From positions 3,100,001 to 3,164,000 of the forward strand of contig NZ_CP032482.1 of NCBI RefSeq assembly GCF_003600645.1: 64,000 nt of DNA, in the 5' to 3' direction. Below, one piece after another: positions 55,267-64,000 of the stretch. This DNA comes from Yersinia rochesterensis (GTDB lineage Bacteria; Pseudomonadota; Gammaproteobacteria; Enterobacterales; Enterobacteriaceae). Position 1 is the first letter of the stretch; every line of letters starts with the position of its first letter. The position numbers and the translations under genes are program-made. A model generated the notes under the pieces. It made no database searches, was not told the origin of the DNA, and saw nothing but the letters and a program-made list of their open reading frames with translations.

Positions 55267-55523
55267 AGGTCGCACTCCTTCTTATTATTAAGATGCCAGC
55301 TATTCATATAAGAGTTGGCGTTTAATAAGTGGCTTCAACCACCTAGCAAGCTAATTATAGCACAATCATCTACTCCCTGCCGATTCTCTCCCAATTGAGC
55401 CATTTATCAGACTATTCCTTATCAAGCTATCTTCAATCGTACAGCTGTTTCACAGCAATATATTGACGACCGCCCAATGGATTCCGCACACTGTGTATGA
55501 ACTCAATCATCAGGGACTACAAC

Positions 55524-56384
55524 ATGAGCCAGGCATTAGAAAAACTGCTCGATCTGCTCGATTTGGAGAAAATTGAAGAAGGGATCTTCCGGGGCCAAAG
55601 TGAAGATCTGGGCTTGCGCCAGGTATTTGGTGGTCAGGTTGTCGGTCAGGCTATTTATGCGGCAAAACAAACCGTCCCTATTGATCGGCTCGTCCATTCA
55701 TTTCACAGCTATTTTCTGCGCCCAGGGGACAGCAGCAAACCCATCATTTATGACGTAGAAACATTACGCGATGGCAATAGTTTCAGCGCCCGTCGGATCA
55801 GCGCGATTCAGAATGGTAAACCTATCTTCTATATGACGGCGTCGTTCCAGAGTCAGGAAAATGGTTTTGAACACCAAAATACTATGCCAGATGTCCCACC
55901 GCCGGAGGGATTGATGTCGGAAACCGAGATTGCCCGCCAATTTGCTCATCTGATCCCCGAAAAAGTGCGGGAGAAGTTTATTGGCAATCAGCCGATTGAA
56001 ATGCGCCCGGTGAAATTCCATAACCCACTGCAAGGTTCAAAAGCAGAACCTAACCGCTACGTCTGGTTCCGCGCCAATGGCCAAATGCCGGATGACTTGC
56101 GCGTTCACCAGTATTTGCTGGGTTATGCTTCTGATTTCAATTTCTTGCCAACGGCCTTACAGCCTCACGGCATTGGCTTCCTTGAACCAGGCGTGCAAAT
56201 TGCCACCATTGATCATTCCATGTGGTTCCACCGCCCATTCCGGCTTGATGATTGGCTGCTATATGCAGTAGAAAGCACTTCAGCCTCTGGGGCTCGTGGT
56301 TTTGTTCGCGGGCAAATCTATAATCGGGAAGGAGTCTTGGTCGCCTCTACCGTGCAGGAAGGTGTAATTCGTTTACATCGGTAA
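55524..56384 (+). CDS. tesB: Acyl-CoA thioesterase II
   Basis: A 286-residue double hot-dog thioesterase, the E. coli length. Conserved motifs are [13 protein letters not shown] near residue 31 and GYASDFNFL with the catalytic Asp204. It hydrolyses medium- and long-chain acyl-CoA. ATG 55524 is chosen for the AGGGA site and family length over an upstream frame from 55497. Confidence 0.95.
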   Translation: MSQALEKLLDLLDLEKIEEGIFRGQSEDLGLRQVFGGQVVGQAIYAAKQTVPIDRLVHSFHSYFLRPGDSSKPIIYDVETLRDGNSFSARRISAIQNGKPIFYMTASFQSQENGFEHQNTMPDVPPPEGLMSETEIARQFAHLIPEKVREKFIGNQPIEMRPVKFHNPLQGSKAEPNRYVWFRANGQMPDDLRVHQYLLGYASDFNFLPTALQPHGIGFLEPGVQIATIDHSMWFHRPFRLDDWLLYAVESTSASGARGFVRGQIYNREGVLVASTVQEGVIRLHR

Positions 56385-56400
56385 TCGCCATCAATAATAA

Positions 56401-56422
56401 GGGGCGATGTCGCCATCGCCCC
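56401..56422. terminator. Bidirectional terminator between tesB and amtB
   Basis: GGGGCGAT-GTCGCC-ATCGCCCC, a perfect 8-bp stem between the convergent tesB and amtB genes. Confidence 0.75.
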
Positions 56423-56465
56423 TGTTGCTACCATCATTATTATTTATTCTGCTGCCATTCTTAGT

Positions 56466-57758
56466 TTACTGATTATAGGCATTTTCGCCGTGGCTATTAA
56501 CATCCAGACCTTCGCGTTCTTGCTCTTCGGGTACCCGCAGGCCAACCACCAGGTCAGCAATTTTGTAGGCGACGAAAGCAACGACACCAGACCAGACCAA
56601 ACACACACCCACGCTAAATAATTGCACACCGACTTGATGCCCCATGGTGACGCCAGCCGCGTAACCGGTACCGCCTAATGAAGCAGAGGTGAAGACGCCG
56701 GTCAGGATACAACCGACAATCCCGCATACACCGTGGACACCAAACACATCACAGGTATCATCCACCCGCAGCCATTTCTTCAGCAGAACCACACCCCATA
56801 GACCGGCAACACCACCCACCAGGCCGATAATCAGTGCGCCGCCAACACCGACAGTCCCTGCCGCCGGTGTAATCGCCACCAAACCGGCGATACAACCTGA
56901 ACAAGCACCTAACAGTGATGGTTTACCACGTAAAATCCACTCAGCAAATACCCAAGAAAGAATGGCACCCGCTGTCGCGACAACTGTATTCAAGAAAGCT
57001 AATGCAGCAATTTCGTTAGCGGCGCTAGCTGAACCGGCGTTGAAACCAAACCAGCCGATATACAGAATTGCAGTCCCGGTGAACACCATCGGTAAGTTGT
57101 GTGGTTTGAAAGCTTCTTTACCAAAACCGGCACGTTTACCCAGTAAGTAAGCCCCTACCAACCCGGCAATCGCGGCATTAATATGCACCACTGTGCCGCC
57201 CGCGAAGTCCAGAGCGCCGTCCAGTGCCAGGAAACCGCCGCCCCAGACCATGTGCGCCATTGGCAGGTATGAGAAAGTGAACCACAACACGGCAAAAATA
57301 AGCACCGCAGAGAAGCGGATTCGCTCAGCAAATGAACCGACCACCAATGCAACTGTGATACAGGCGAATGAAGCCTGGAACACCACATGGATATATTGGT
57401 AGAAAGTGCCACTCAAGCTAGTCAGGCCAATACCTTTGAGCATCGCCATATCAAAGTTACCGAAGAATGGGTTGCCGGTACTGAACGCCAGACTGTAGCC
57501 ATACAAAATCCACAAAACACAAATCAGCGCAAAGGTCACCATGACCTGAGTCATCATCGACAATACGTTTTTGGAACGCAGCAGGCCGCCGTAGAACAGG
57601 GCAATACCGGGGACCGTCATAAACAGCACCAACGCGGTGCAAATCATCATAAAGGCATTATCTGCTTTGTCAGCTACCGCTGGTGCAGCAGCCATTGCCA
57701 AAGAGGGCAGCATGGCTACCGAACTCAGGCCCAACACGGATAAAAGTTTTTTCATCAT
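56466..57758 (-). CDS. amtB: Ammonium transporter AmtB
   Basis: A 430-residue protein (E. coli 428). A signal peptide (MMKKLLSVLG ... AMAA) precedes 11 membrane segments. Family features include FAGGTVVHINAAIAGLVGAY with the first pore His near residue 190, and VFGVHGVCGIVGCI with the second near 340. Conducts ammonia/ammonium and is gated by GlnK. ATG 57758 (with AGGGA upstream) is preferred over an upstream GTG. Confidence 0.96.
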   Translation of the reverse strand: MMKKLLSVLGLSSVAMLPSLAMAAAPAVADKADNAFMMICTALVLFMTVPGIALFYGGLLRSKNVLSMMTQVMVTFALICVLWILYGYSLAFSTGNPFFGNFDMAMLKGIGLTSLSGTFYQYIHVVFQASFACITVALVVGSFAERIRFSAVLIFAVLWFTFSYLPMAHMVWGGGFLALDGALDFAGGTVVHINAAIAGLVGAYLLGKRAGFGKEAFKPHNLPMVFTGTAILYIGWFGFNAGSASAANEIAALAFLNTVVATAGAILSWVFAEWILRGKPSLLGACSGCIAGLVAITPAAGTVGVGGALIIGLVGGVAGLWGVVLLKKWLRVDDTCDVFGVHGVCGIVGCILTGVFTSASLGGTGYAAGVTMGHQVGVQLFSVGVCLVWSGVVAFVAYKIADLVVGLRVPEEQEREGLDVNSHGENAYNQ

Positions 57759-57794
57759 CAACCCATCCCTATTCACTAAATTTGAGCCTGCAAA

Positions 57795-58133
57795 TTACAG
57801 TGCTGCTTCGTCTGTTTCGCCGGTACGGATGCGAATAACACGTTGCAATTCAGCAACGAAAATTTTGCCGTCACCAATTTTGCCGGTATAAGCGGCCTTA
57901 CTGATAACATCAATAACTTCATCCAATTGATCATCAGCAATCGCGATATCAATCTTTACTTTGGGTAAAAAATTGACGCTGTATTCCGCTCCCCGATAGA
58001 GTTCTGCATGTCCTTTCTGGCGACCAAATCCTTTCACTTCGGTTACGGTCAACCCTTGAATACCTACAGAGGACAAGGCTTCACGCACATCTTCTAGCTT
58101 AAATGGTTTGATAACCACGGTAACCAGCTTCAT
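57795..58133 (-). CDS. glnK: PII nitrogen regulatory protein GlnK
   Basis: A 112-residue PII protein. The T-loop YRGAEYSVNF has the uridylylated Tyr51, and the B-loop TGKIGDGKIFV is near residue 83. It binds AmtB and closes it when nitrogen is plentiful. AAGGGG lies before ATG 58133. It is the first gene of glnK-amtB, with a sigma54 promoter and an NtrC site upstream. Confidence 0.97.
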   Translation of the reverse strand: MKLVTVVIKPFKLEDVREALSSVGIQGLTVTEVKGFGRQKGHAELYRGAEYSVNFLPKVKIDIAIADDQLDEVIDVISKAAYTGKIGDGKIFVAELQRVIRIRTGETDEAAL

Positions 58134-58185
58134 ATTTGCCCCTTCTCGAATTAAATTGAATTCATGTCTGCCACAAAAGAAGTAA

Positions 58186-58201
58186 AGCAAAGGCTATGCC
58201 A
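58186..58201 (-). promoter_or_regulatory. Sigma54 promoter of glnK-amtB
   Basis: Minus strand TGGCATAGCCTTTGCT matches TGGCAC-N5-TTGCA with the GG (-24) and GC (-12) dinucleotides at the required spacing, about 50 bases before the glnK ATG. Confidence 0.92.
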
Positions 58202-58307
58202 TAAATAATATTGACGAGAATTTAATGCAAAAATGGCGGGTTGATGGGGGTTGAGATGTACAGCACGACAGCGGTGTCACTAGATAGAGAGGATTGAACA
58301 GTTTTTA

Positions 58308-58324
58308 CGCACCAAATTAGTGCG
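58308..58324. promoter_or_regulatory. NtrC enhancer site upstream of glnK
   Basis: CGCACC-AAATT-AGTGCG fits the dyad TGCACC-N5-GGTGCA at 9 of 12 defined bases, about 110 bases upstream of the sigma54 promoter. A second TGCACC half site is at 58341-58346. Confidence 0.75.
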
Positions 58325-58479
58325 ACGCGCGTCGCAAAAGTGCACCACGATATCTTCGCGCGCTTGTGTTGTCTGATCGATCGCGTTGTCTGATTATGGT
58401 GCGGCAATGCTTCTTGATAGGTATTCGCTGGGCTATTGGCTGAAAGAAAAATAACAGAAATGAAATGGAAAATAGCGGG

Positions 58480-58508
58480 AAGCTGCGAGGACATCGCCCC
58501 CGCAGCTT
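58480..58508 (-). terminator. Hairpin after mdlB
   Basis: AAGCTGCG and CGCAGCTT (58480-58487 and 58501-58508) form an 8-bp stem 6 bases past the mdlB stop. The T-rich stretch on the minus strand is weak. Confidence 0.55.
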
Positions 58509-58513
58509 ATTCT

Positions 58514-60292
58514 TTAACTTATCGTAGTTTCGATTTGGTCAATGGCCGCCAAATCTTCACTGACTAATTGCAATTGATACATTTGATAATAGCGCCCATG
58601 TGCCGCCAGCAACTCTTGATGCTTACCCTGCTCAACGGCTACACCACGGTGCAATACCAAAATAGTATCCGCCTCGACAATGGTCGAAAGGCGGTGAGCT
58701 ATCACCACCAAAGTGGTGTTTTTGCGGATCAATTGCAAAGCTCGCTGAATGGCTTGCTCTGTGCCAGAGTCAATATTAGCCGTCGCTTCATCCAAAATAA
58801 GAATCTGTGGTGCCTGCACCAATACTCGTGCCATCGCCAAAAGCTGCTTTTGCCCGACTGACAAGGTGTTGCCCTGCTCTCCAAGCAAACTGTGCAACCC
58901 ATCTGGCAATTCACGGACCAGCGGAGCCAATTGCACAGTTTCCAGCGCATCCCACACTTGCTGCTCACTAATATCACGGCCTAATGTCACATTAGCAAAA
59001 AATGAATCGGCTAATACCACTGGATCTTGTTGCACCATAGCCACACCCTGGCGCAATGTTTGATGTGATAATTCAGATAGTGGCCGACCATCAAGTAAAA
59101 TTTCACCTTGCTGCACCGGATAATAGCCCATCAACAAATTTGCCAGGGTGCTCTTGCCACTGCCAGTATGCCCAACCAGCGCGATAAACCCATGCGAAGG
59201 CACATCCAGGGAAATATTTTGCAGCACCATTTTATCGTGGCGATAAGCAAAGCTGACATTATTAACCTGAATACGGCCGCTCGTCAGTGGACGGTCATCA
59301 GTGCCATAGCCTTGTTGGGCGCTGTCCATCAGCTCGAAAATACGCTCCCCTGCAACCACTGCTTGCTGCATGACCGACTGCTGTGATGTCAATTCAATCA
59401 ATGGTTCATTGAGACGACCAAGGTAGTTGATAAACGCATACAGCACCCCGACCCCCACAGAACCCTCTGGACTGAAGCCGAAAAGCAGCAATAAACCACA
59501 CAACACCATGGCTGAAAATAGACTCAGCAATGGGCGCAATAAAAAACCTTCCAGACGCAACGTTTGCATCCGCGCCTTATAATGAGCGAGATTGGTAGAC
59601 GCCATGCGCTCACCAAAACGTACTTGCTGGCGAAACTGTTGGATAACGCCCATTCCGTTAATGACTTCATTAAAACCGTCATTAATATCCGCTAAATAGG
59701 CTCGAACCCGGCGGACGACCGGTGTGCTATAACGTTGATAAATCGCCATAACCACCAGCACTGCGGGAAAAATACAGATCGAAATCAGCGCCATGCGCCA
59801 ATCCAGACTGAACATTGCCACCAGCATCGCGCCAATTAGTGCCGCACTTTTCAATACCGTCGACACCACCATCACATACAAATCTTTTATGACTTCGGTG
59901 TCGTTCGTTACGCGGGAAATCAATTGCCCGACAGGTTGGGTATCAAAAGCACTGAGAGGCTGGCGCAAAGCTGCATCCATCACTTCAATCCTGAGCCGTT
60001 GAACCACACCGACTGCCGCGCGATTAAACAATAATGCTTGAAAATAGTGCAATGTGGCTGCCAGTAATTGCAGTAGCAAATAAGCCAAAGCCAACCCACT
60101 GACCAACCCCAGCGGCAAAGTGCCTTTCGCCACCACGTGGTCAATGAAATAACTGATCAACAGTGGGCCACTGACCTCAGCAGCCGCAGCAATCCACAGC
60201 ATCAGAACCGCCAACCCTAATGGCTTGCGATAAGGGGAACCATAGGAAAGCAGGCGTTTTAGTGTCGGCCAAAGTTGCTTAACTTTACTCAT
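58514..60292 (-). CDS. mdlB: MdlB, ABC exporter half (multidrug-resistance-like)
   Basis: A 592-residue fusion of six membrane segments (~20-310) and an ATPase domain. Walker [10 protein letters not shown] is near residue 375, the signature is the degenerate LSVGQKQ near 475, and Walker B LILDEAT keeps the catalytic Glu. ATG 60292 overlaps the mdlA stop by 8 bases. MdlA and MdlB should form a heterodimer. Substrate unknown. Confidence 0.93.
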   Translation of the reverse strand: MSKVKQLWPTLKRLLSYGSPYRKPLGLAVLMLWIAAAAEVSGPLLISYFIDHVVAKGTLPLGLVSGLALAYLLLQLLAATLHYFQALLFNRAAVGVVQRLRIEVMDAALRQPLSAFDTQPVGQLISRVTNDTEVIKDLYVMVVSTVLKSAALIGAMLVAMFSLDWRMALISICIFPAVLVVMAIYQRYSTPVVRRVRAYLADINDGFNEVINGMGVIQQFRQQVRFGERMASTNLAHYKARMQTLRLEGFLLRPLLSLFSAMVLCGLLLLFGFSPEGSVGVGVLYAFINYLGRLNEPLIELTSQQSVMQQAVVAGERIFELMDSAQQGYGTDDRPLTSGRIQVNNVSFAYRHDKMVLQNISLDVPSHGFIALVGHTGSGKSTLANLLMGYYPVQQGEILLDGRPLSELSHQTLRQGVAMVQQDPVVLADSFFANVTLGRDISEQQVWDALETVQLAPLVRELPDGLHSLLGEQGNTLSVGQKQLLAMARVLVQAPQILILDEATANIDSGTEQAIQRALQLIRKNTTLVVIAHRLSTIVEADTILVLHRGVAVEQGKHQELLAAHGRYYQMYQLQLVSEDLAAIDQIETTIS

Positions 60293-62051
60293 CGGTTTTG
60301 GCCTCCGACTCACCGTCATCCAATGCCGCCTCCAATTGCTGATAGCGATACATTTCCCGATACCACCCAGACTGATTCACCAAAACATTATGAGTACCGC
60401 GTTGCATCACCCCGCCGTGCTGCATCACCAGAATTTCGCTGGCTTCAGTTAAGGCAGAAAGGCGGTGTGCGCTGATAATCACGGTACGATGTTCGCCCCA
60501 CTCGCGCAGATTCTTTAAGATTTCATGTTCGGTTTGACCATCAACCGCAGAGAGCGCGTCATCGAGGATCAGAATTTCAGTCTCCAATAGCAGCGCTCGG
60601 GCGATAGAAATCCGCTGTTTTTGTCCACCGGACAACATCACACCGCGCTCGCCCACTTCCGTGTCATACCCCTGAGGAAGACGTAAAATATCTTCATGCA
60701 CACTGGCTAAGCGGGCAGCCCGTTCGATTTGATCTTGGGTCGCATCAGGTTTACCCAGTGCAATGTTGCCCGCGACGGTATCAGAGAATAAAAATGGCGT
60801 CTGGCTGACCACGGATAAGCGCCCACGCCAGTCATGCAAACGGATATCAGACAGCGGATGCCCTTGATAGCAAATCGCGCCGTCATCAATATCAAATTGC
60901 CGCTGAATAAGTGCCAGCAAGGTGCTTTTGCCAGACCCCGTTGGCCCACATAACCCAAGTATCTGTCCTGGGGCTAGTTTCAGTGCGACATCATGCAGAG
61001 CGGGCTGTTTGGCTTCTGGATAATAGAAATGACGAATATTCACCGCCAAAGTACCGCGCTCGCTCGACAGTTCGATGTCACCATCTTTCACCACTGGCGC
61101 TTCTTCCAGCAAACTACGAATACGGCTATAAGCAGCACTGCCGCGTTCAACAATATTGAACATCCACGCCAGCGCCAACATCGGCCAAATCATTAAGCCT
61201 AAATACATAACAAAGCTGGTCAACTGCCCCAAGGTGATGCTGTGGTTAACCACCATCCAGCTACCACCGCCAATAGCCAATAAATTTGCGATACCGATAG
61301 CAATATAAATTGTCGGATCAAAACGAGCATCAATGCGGGCGACATACATATTTTTAGCACCCGCTTCTTCAGCAACCCGCGCAAATTGTTGTGATTGGTT
61401 CTCTTCCAGGCCAAAAGCTTTAATCATGCGAATGCTGGTGAGGCTTTCCTGCGCCTGATTATTAAGCGCAGAAAATGCCCCCTGAGCTGATTTGAAACGC
61501 TGATGCAGTTGGTCGCCGTAATATTTGATGACCACCGCCATGACCGGCATGGGGAGCAATGACAGCAAAGTTAATTGCCAGCTGATTTGGGTGCTCATGA
61601 CAATCAATACCGCACACCCCATCACCAGCGAATCCACCAGTGTTAATACCCCCTCACCTGCGGCAAAGACCACGCGATCGACATCATTGGTAGCGCGCGC
61701 CATTAAATCACCGGTGCGGTGACGTAAATAAAAACCTGGGGCTTGTCGGCTAAGTTGGCGATAAAAATTGCCGCGTAATTCCACAGCCAATTGATAGGAA
61801 GCACCAAAAAGTAAAACGCGCCAAACATAACGCAGCAGATAGACCACGATAGCCGTCACTAGCATCACGCAAACCCAGACCAATAACATATTGGTCGACA
61901 TCTGTTTTGTGCTGATGCCATCAACAATTACCCCTACCAACTTAGGTGGTAATAATTGCAGGATAGCAATAATGATCAGCAATAGTACCGCTCCCACATA
62001 GCGGCGCCACTCACGGCGGAAATACCAGCCTAATTGTGCAAACAATCTCAC
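60285..62051 (-). CDS. mdlA: MdlA, ABC exporter half (multidrug-resistance-like)
   Basis: A 588-residue ABC exporter half (E. coli 590) with six membrane segments and an ATPase domain: Walker [10 protein letters not shown] near residue 370, a canonical LSGGQKQR signature near 472, but Walker B LILDDAL with Asp in place of the catalytic Glu. Combined with the LSVGQ of MdlB this gives one canonical and one degenerate ATP site, the usual arrangement of asymmetric heterodimers. Confidence 0.93.
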   Translation of the reverse strand: MRLFAQLGWYFRREWRRYVGAVLLLIIIAILQLLPPKLVGVIVDGISTKQMSTNMLLVWVCVMLVTAIVVYLLRYVWRVLLFGASYQLAVELRGNFYRQLSRQAPGFYLRHRTGDLMARATNDVDRVVFAAGEGVLTLVDSLVMGCAVLIVMSTQISWQLTLLSLLPMPVMAVVIKYYGDQLHQRFKSAQGAFSALNNQAQESLTSIRMIKAFGLEENQSQQFARVAEEAGAKNMYVARIDARFDPTIYIAIGIANLLAIGGGSWMVVNHSITLGQLTSFVMYLGLMIWPMLALAWMFNIVERGSAAYSRIRSLLEEAPVVKDGDIELSSERGTLAVNIRHFYYPEAKQPALHDVALKLAPGQILGLCGPTGSGKSTLLALIQRQFDIDDGAICYQGHPLSDIRLHDWRGRLSVVSQTPFLFSDTVAGNIALGKPDATQDQIERAARLASVHEDILRLPQGYDTEVGERGVMLSGGQKQRISIARALLLETEILILDDALSAVDGQTEHEILKNLREWGEHRTVIISAHRLSALTEASEILVMQHGGVMQRGTHNVLVNQSGWYREMYRYQQLEAALDDGESEAKTDE

Positions 62052-62146
62052 TCAGTTTTATTCCATGGTCTGACACCGAATAACATCGGTATTTGCTCGC
62101 TAAATGCGACAGGGCAGTAGAATACCATCGTTAAAATGGTTTTTTA

Positions 62147-62190
62147 TACCCAATAGATGCCAAGCAACCCACACTCCGCAGTTTGAACAA
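62147..62190. repeat. Possible ERIC remnant
   Basis: ATACCCAATAGATGCCAAGC resembles an ERIC left end, and GCAGTTTGAACAATGACAGG a right end, with nearly all of the interior missing. It lies between mdlA and decR. The short length makes this tentative. Confidence 0.4.
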
Positions 62191-62199
62191 TGACAGGAA

Positions 62200-62661
62200 T
62201 CACTCAGGTACAGGCAACGCAGTGGTGTATTTAATTTTTTCCATTGCAAAGCTGGATGTTACATCAATCAACCCCGGCACACCGTTCACCATGCGTTTGT
62301 AAAAGTTGTCATAACTCTTCATATCAGCGACTTCAACCTGCATCAAATAGTCGTACTCCCCCGCCATTCGATAAAATGCCAGCACCTCTGGCATTTGCTT
62401 GGTGAACTCGACGAACTCCTGATACCAATCGCTATTATGCTGCTGTGTTTTGATCAGCACAAATGCCGTGAGTCCTAATCCTAACTTTTCGCTATCTAAC
62501 AATGCCACTCGCCTGCGGATAAACCCATCATCCTCAAGGCGCTTCAAACGTTTCCAGCAAGGTGTAGAAGTCAAATTGACAGCTTCGGCCAGCACTTGCA
62601 GTGATTGCGTGCAATCTTCTTGCAACATACACAGGAGCTTACGGTCAGTTTTATCTAACAT
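62200..62661 (-). CDS. decR: Lrp/AsnC-family regulator DecR (YbaO)
   Basis: A 153-residue Lrp-type regulator (E. coli 152). The N-terminal helix-turn-helix ([20 protein letters not shown] at ~residues 21-40) is followed by the RAM ligand-binding domain. E. coli DecR activates cysteine detoxification genes. Here the divergent neighbour is a PLP-dependent enzyme of the cysteine synthase fold, so a cysteine-related target is likely. That link is inference. Confidence 0.93.
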   Translation of the reverse strand: MLDKTDRKLLCMLQEDCTQSLQVLAEAVNLTSTPCWKRLKRLEDDGFIRRRVALLDSEKLGLGLTAFVLIKTQQHNSDWYQEFVEFTKQMPEVLAFYRMAGEYDYLMQVEVADMKSYDNFYKRMVNGVPGLIDVTSSFAMEKIKYTTALPVPE

Positions 62662-62786
62662 AGCGAATAACCATAGAATAAATTTCTACCATTTGGCGAT
62701 AAAGAAGTAAAAATGGCAACGTTTTTTTCTTTGATAACCGTTAACCTAGTCATCATTAGTTTACTACCTACATCGCAGGCCATAAA

Positions 62787-63827
62787 ATGACCAACACTTG
62801 GGTAAAAAATGCTATCAGTGAAATAGAAGCTGATTTTCAACGCTCCGCTGATACCCACCTAATCCGCTTAAATCTGCCCGAATTTCCCGGCATTTATCTC
62901 TATTTAAAAGATGAAAGTACACATCCAACCGGTAGCTTAAAGCACCGTTTGGCCCGCTCTTTGTTTCTCTATGGCCTATGTAATGGCTGGATCAAAGAAG
63001 ACACCACAATAATAGAAGCCTCATCAGGGAGCACCGCGGTGTCAGAGGCCTATTTTGCCCGCCTGATTGGTTTGCCATTTATTGCAGTAATGCCAAGTTG
63101 TACTGCTCGACGTAAAGTGGAGCAAATCACTTTCTATGGTGGGCGCTGCCATTTTGTCGACCATGCCGGGCAAATTTATGCTGCATCCGAGCAATTGGCA
63201 CGTGAGCTTAACGGCCATTATATGGACCAATTCACTTATGCTGAGCGGGCAACTGATTGGCGTGGGAATAATAACATTGCCGATAGTATCTTCCGCCAAA
63301 TGGCCCGCGAACCACACCCAACTCCTAACTATATTGTCATGAGCGCCGGCACTGGCGGCACCTCCGCCACTTTGGGGCGCTACATTCGCTATCAAGGGCA
63401 TGACACCCAACTGATGGTGGTCGATCCGGAAAACTCAGTTTTTTATGATTGTTTCTGTCACCGTGACCGTACAGTTACAGGCAGTTGTGGTAGCCGGATT
63501 GAGGGGATTGGTCGGCCACGTGCTGAGCCTTCATTCATCCCAGAAGTGATCGACAGCATGTTACGGGTTCCTGATGCCGCCAGTGTTGCCACCATCCATT
63601 GGTTGGAGGGTATATTGGGCCGCAAAGTGGGTGCATCCACCGGCACTAACGTTTGGGGAGCATTACAATTAGCTAAACAAATGCGCGAGCAGGGCCAAAC
63701 AGGTGCTATCGTGACGCTACTCTGTGACAGCGGCGAGCGTTATCTCGATACTTATTACGATCCTCAGTGGGTAAGCAACAATATCGGCGATTTAGCATCT
63801 TATCGCAATGAATTAAACAACCTTTAA
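62787..63827 (+). CDS. PLP-dependent enzyme of the cysteine synthase fold
   Basis: A 346-residue fold-type II PLP enzyme. The Schiff-base Lys is in [11 protein letters not shown] near residue 53, the phosphate-binding loop is replaced by [15 protein letters not shown] near 77, [12 protein letters not shown] lies near 190 and [15 protein letters not shown] near 310. Divergent from decR, whose E. coli counterpart responds to cysteine, so it may be a cysteine desulfhydrase or related lyase. The exact reaction is not known from sequence. A hairpin follows the stop. Confidence 0.85.
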   Translation: MTNTWVKNAISEIEADFQRSADTHLIRLNLPEFPGIYLYLKDESTHPTGSLKHRLARSLFLYGLCNGWIKEDTTIIEASSGSTAVSEAYFARLIGLPFIAVMPSCTARRKVEQITFYGGRCHFVDHAGQIYAASEQLARELNGHYMDQFTYAERATDWRGNNNIADSIFRQMAREPHPTPNYIVMSAGTGGTSATLGRYIRYQGHDTQLMVVDPENSVFYDCFCHRDRTVTGSCGSRIEGIGRPRAEPSFIPEVIDSMLRVPDAASVATIHWLEGILGRKVGASTGTNVWGALQLAKQMREQGQTGAIVTLLCDSGERYLDTYYDPQWVSNNIGDLASYRNELNNL

Positions 63828-63837
63828 CTCATTGATA

Positions 63838-63861
63838 AAAGGGCCTTAATATAGGCCCTTT
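63838..63861 (+). terminator. Hairpin after the PLP enzyme gene
   Basis: AAAGGGCCT-TAATAT-AGGCCCTTT, a perfect 9-bp stem 10 bases after the stop codon. No long T run follows. Confidence 0.65.
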
Positions 63862-63867
63862 GAGGAA

Positions 63868-63892
63868 GAAAAAAAACCGGATGGTTATCCGG
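63868..63892 (-). terminator. Terminator of a minus-strand gene beyond the right edge
   Basis: Minus strand CCGGAT-AACC-ATCCGG is followed by eight T residues. It points leftward, so it should end a transcript entering from the right. I see no clear gene in the last 100 bases. Confidence 0.7.
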
Positions 63893-64000
63893 CTGGCTAA
63901 TAGCTACACCCAAGGTTCAGTTTGAAGAACCAAGGGCATATGACCTCAGAATTCGGGGGAATAGGTGAGGTGTGGTGAACTTAGCCAATGTTGCAAATAG

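Noticed and set aside
58222..58494. 90-codon minus-strand frame between mdlB and glnK
   Set aside because: It covers the NtrC site region upstream of glnK and the product has no recognisable domain.

Overview
The window is chromosomal DNA of a Yersinia, most likely Yersinia enterocolitica or a close relative. The evidence is the ymoB(tomB)-ymoA(hha) pair, the rosA-rosB pair next to ushA, an LPS sugar cluster sitting between hemH and gsk, several ERIC-type repeats of the kind common in Yersinia, and the conserved order dnaX-ybaB-recR-htpG-adk-hemH. Species assignment is inference from gene content. No database search was possible.

Layout. (1) 1-6.7 kb: the integrase end of a lambda-like prophage or prophage remnant. 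It carries an Ash-like leader ORF and a second left-edge ORF on the minus strand, then a tightly coupled plus-strand early operon (YfdQ- and YfdR-like proteins, small accessory proteins, a DEDD exonuclease), an excisionase-like protein and a tyrosine integrase, ending next to the 3' end of ushA. (2) 6.7-13.5 kb: ushA, rosA(fsr), rosB(ybaL) and gsk; the rosB-gsk gap consists almost entirely of a 58-bp perfect palindrome and an ERIC element with two structured insertions. (3) 13.5-24.4 kb: an AT-rich minus-strand operon led by a JUMPstart/ops element: wzx, four glycosyltransferases, a WecA-like initiating transferase, a WbpM/FlaA1-type dehydratase, a fifth glycosyltransferase and a GalE/Gne epimerase. 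The order matches the Y. enterocolitica O:3 outer-core cluster (wzx-wbcKLMNOPQ-gne). (4) 24.5-38.8 kb: core genes hemH, adk, htpG, recR, ybaB, dnaX, apt, ybaN, priC, rsmS, mscK, ychN and acrR. (5) 39.0-43.4 kb: acrAB. (6) 43.5-48.4 kb: a reduced yhfYXWUT cluster of unknown function. (7) 48.4-51.7 kb: two convergent units with Zur-like boxes: alternative ribosomal proteins L31B/L36B, and a zinc-type ABC importer preceded by a 46-residue membrane ORF. (8) 52.3-53.4 kb: a hypothetical gene and ymoB-ymoA. (9) 53.9-63.9 kb: 4.5S RNA, atl, ybaY, tesB, amtB-glnK with a sigma54/NtrC region, mdlAB, decR and a PLP-dependent enzyme.

How the genes work together. dnaX-ybaB-recR is a coupled replication/repair operon. 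Wzx, the Wbc enzymes and Gne should build and flip an outer-core oligosaccharide; RosAB and AcrAB are efflux systems at the same envelope. The rpmE2/rpmJ2 pair and the zinc importer form a plausible local zinc-starvation response. The most interesting signals are the ERIC elements: one lies wholly inside the predicted heat-shock leader of htpG, and one carries two ~70-bp insertions at symmetric positions with the same three-hairpin plan but different stem sequences.
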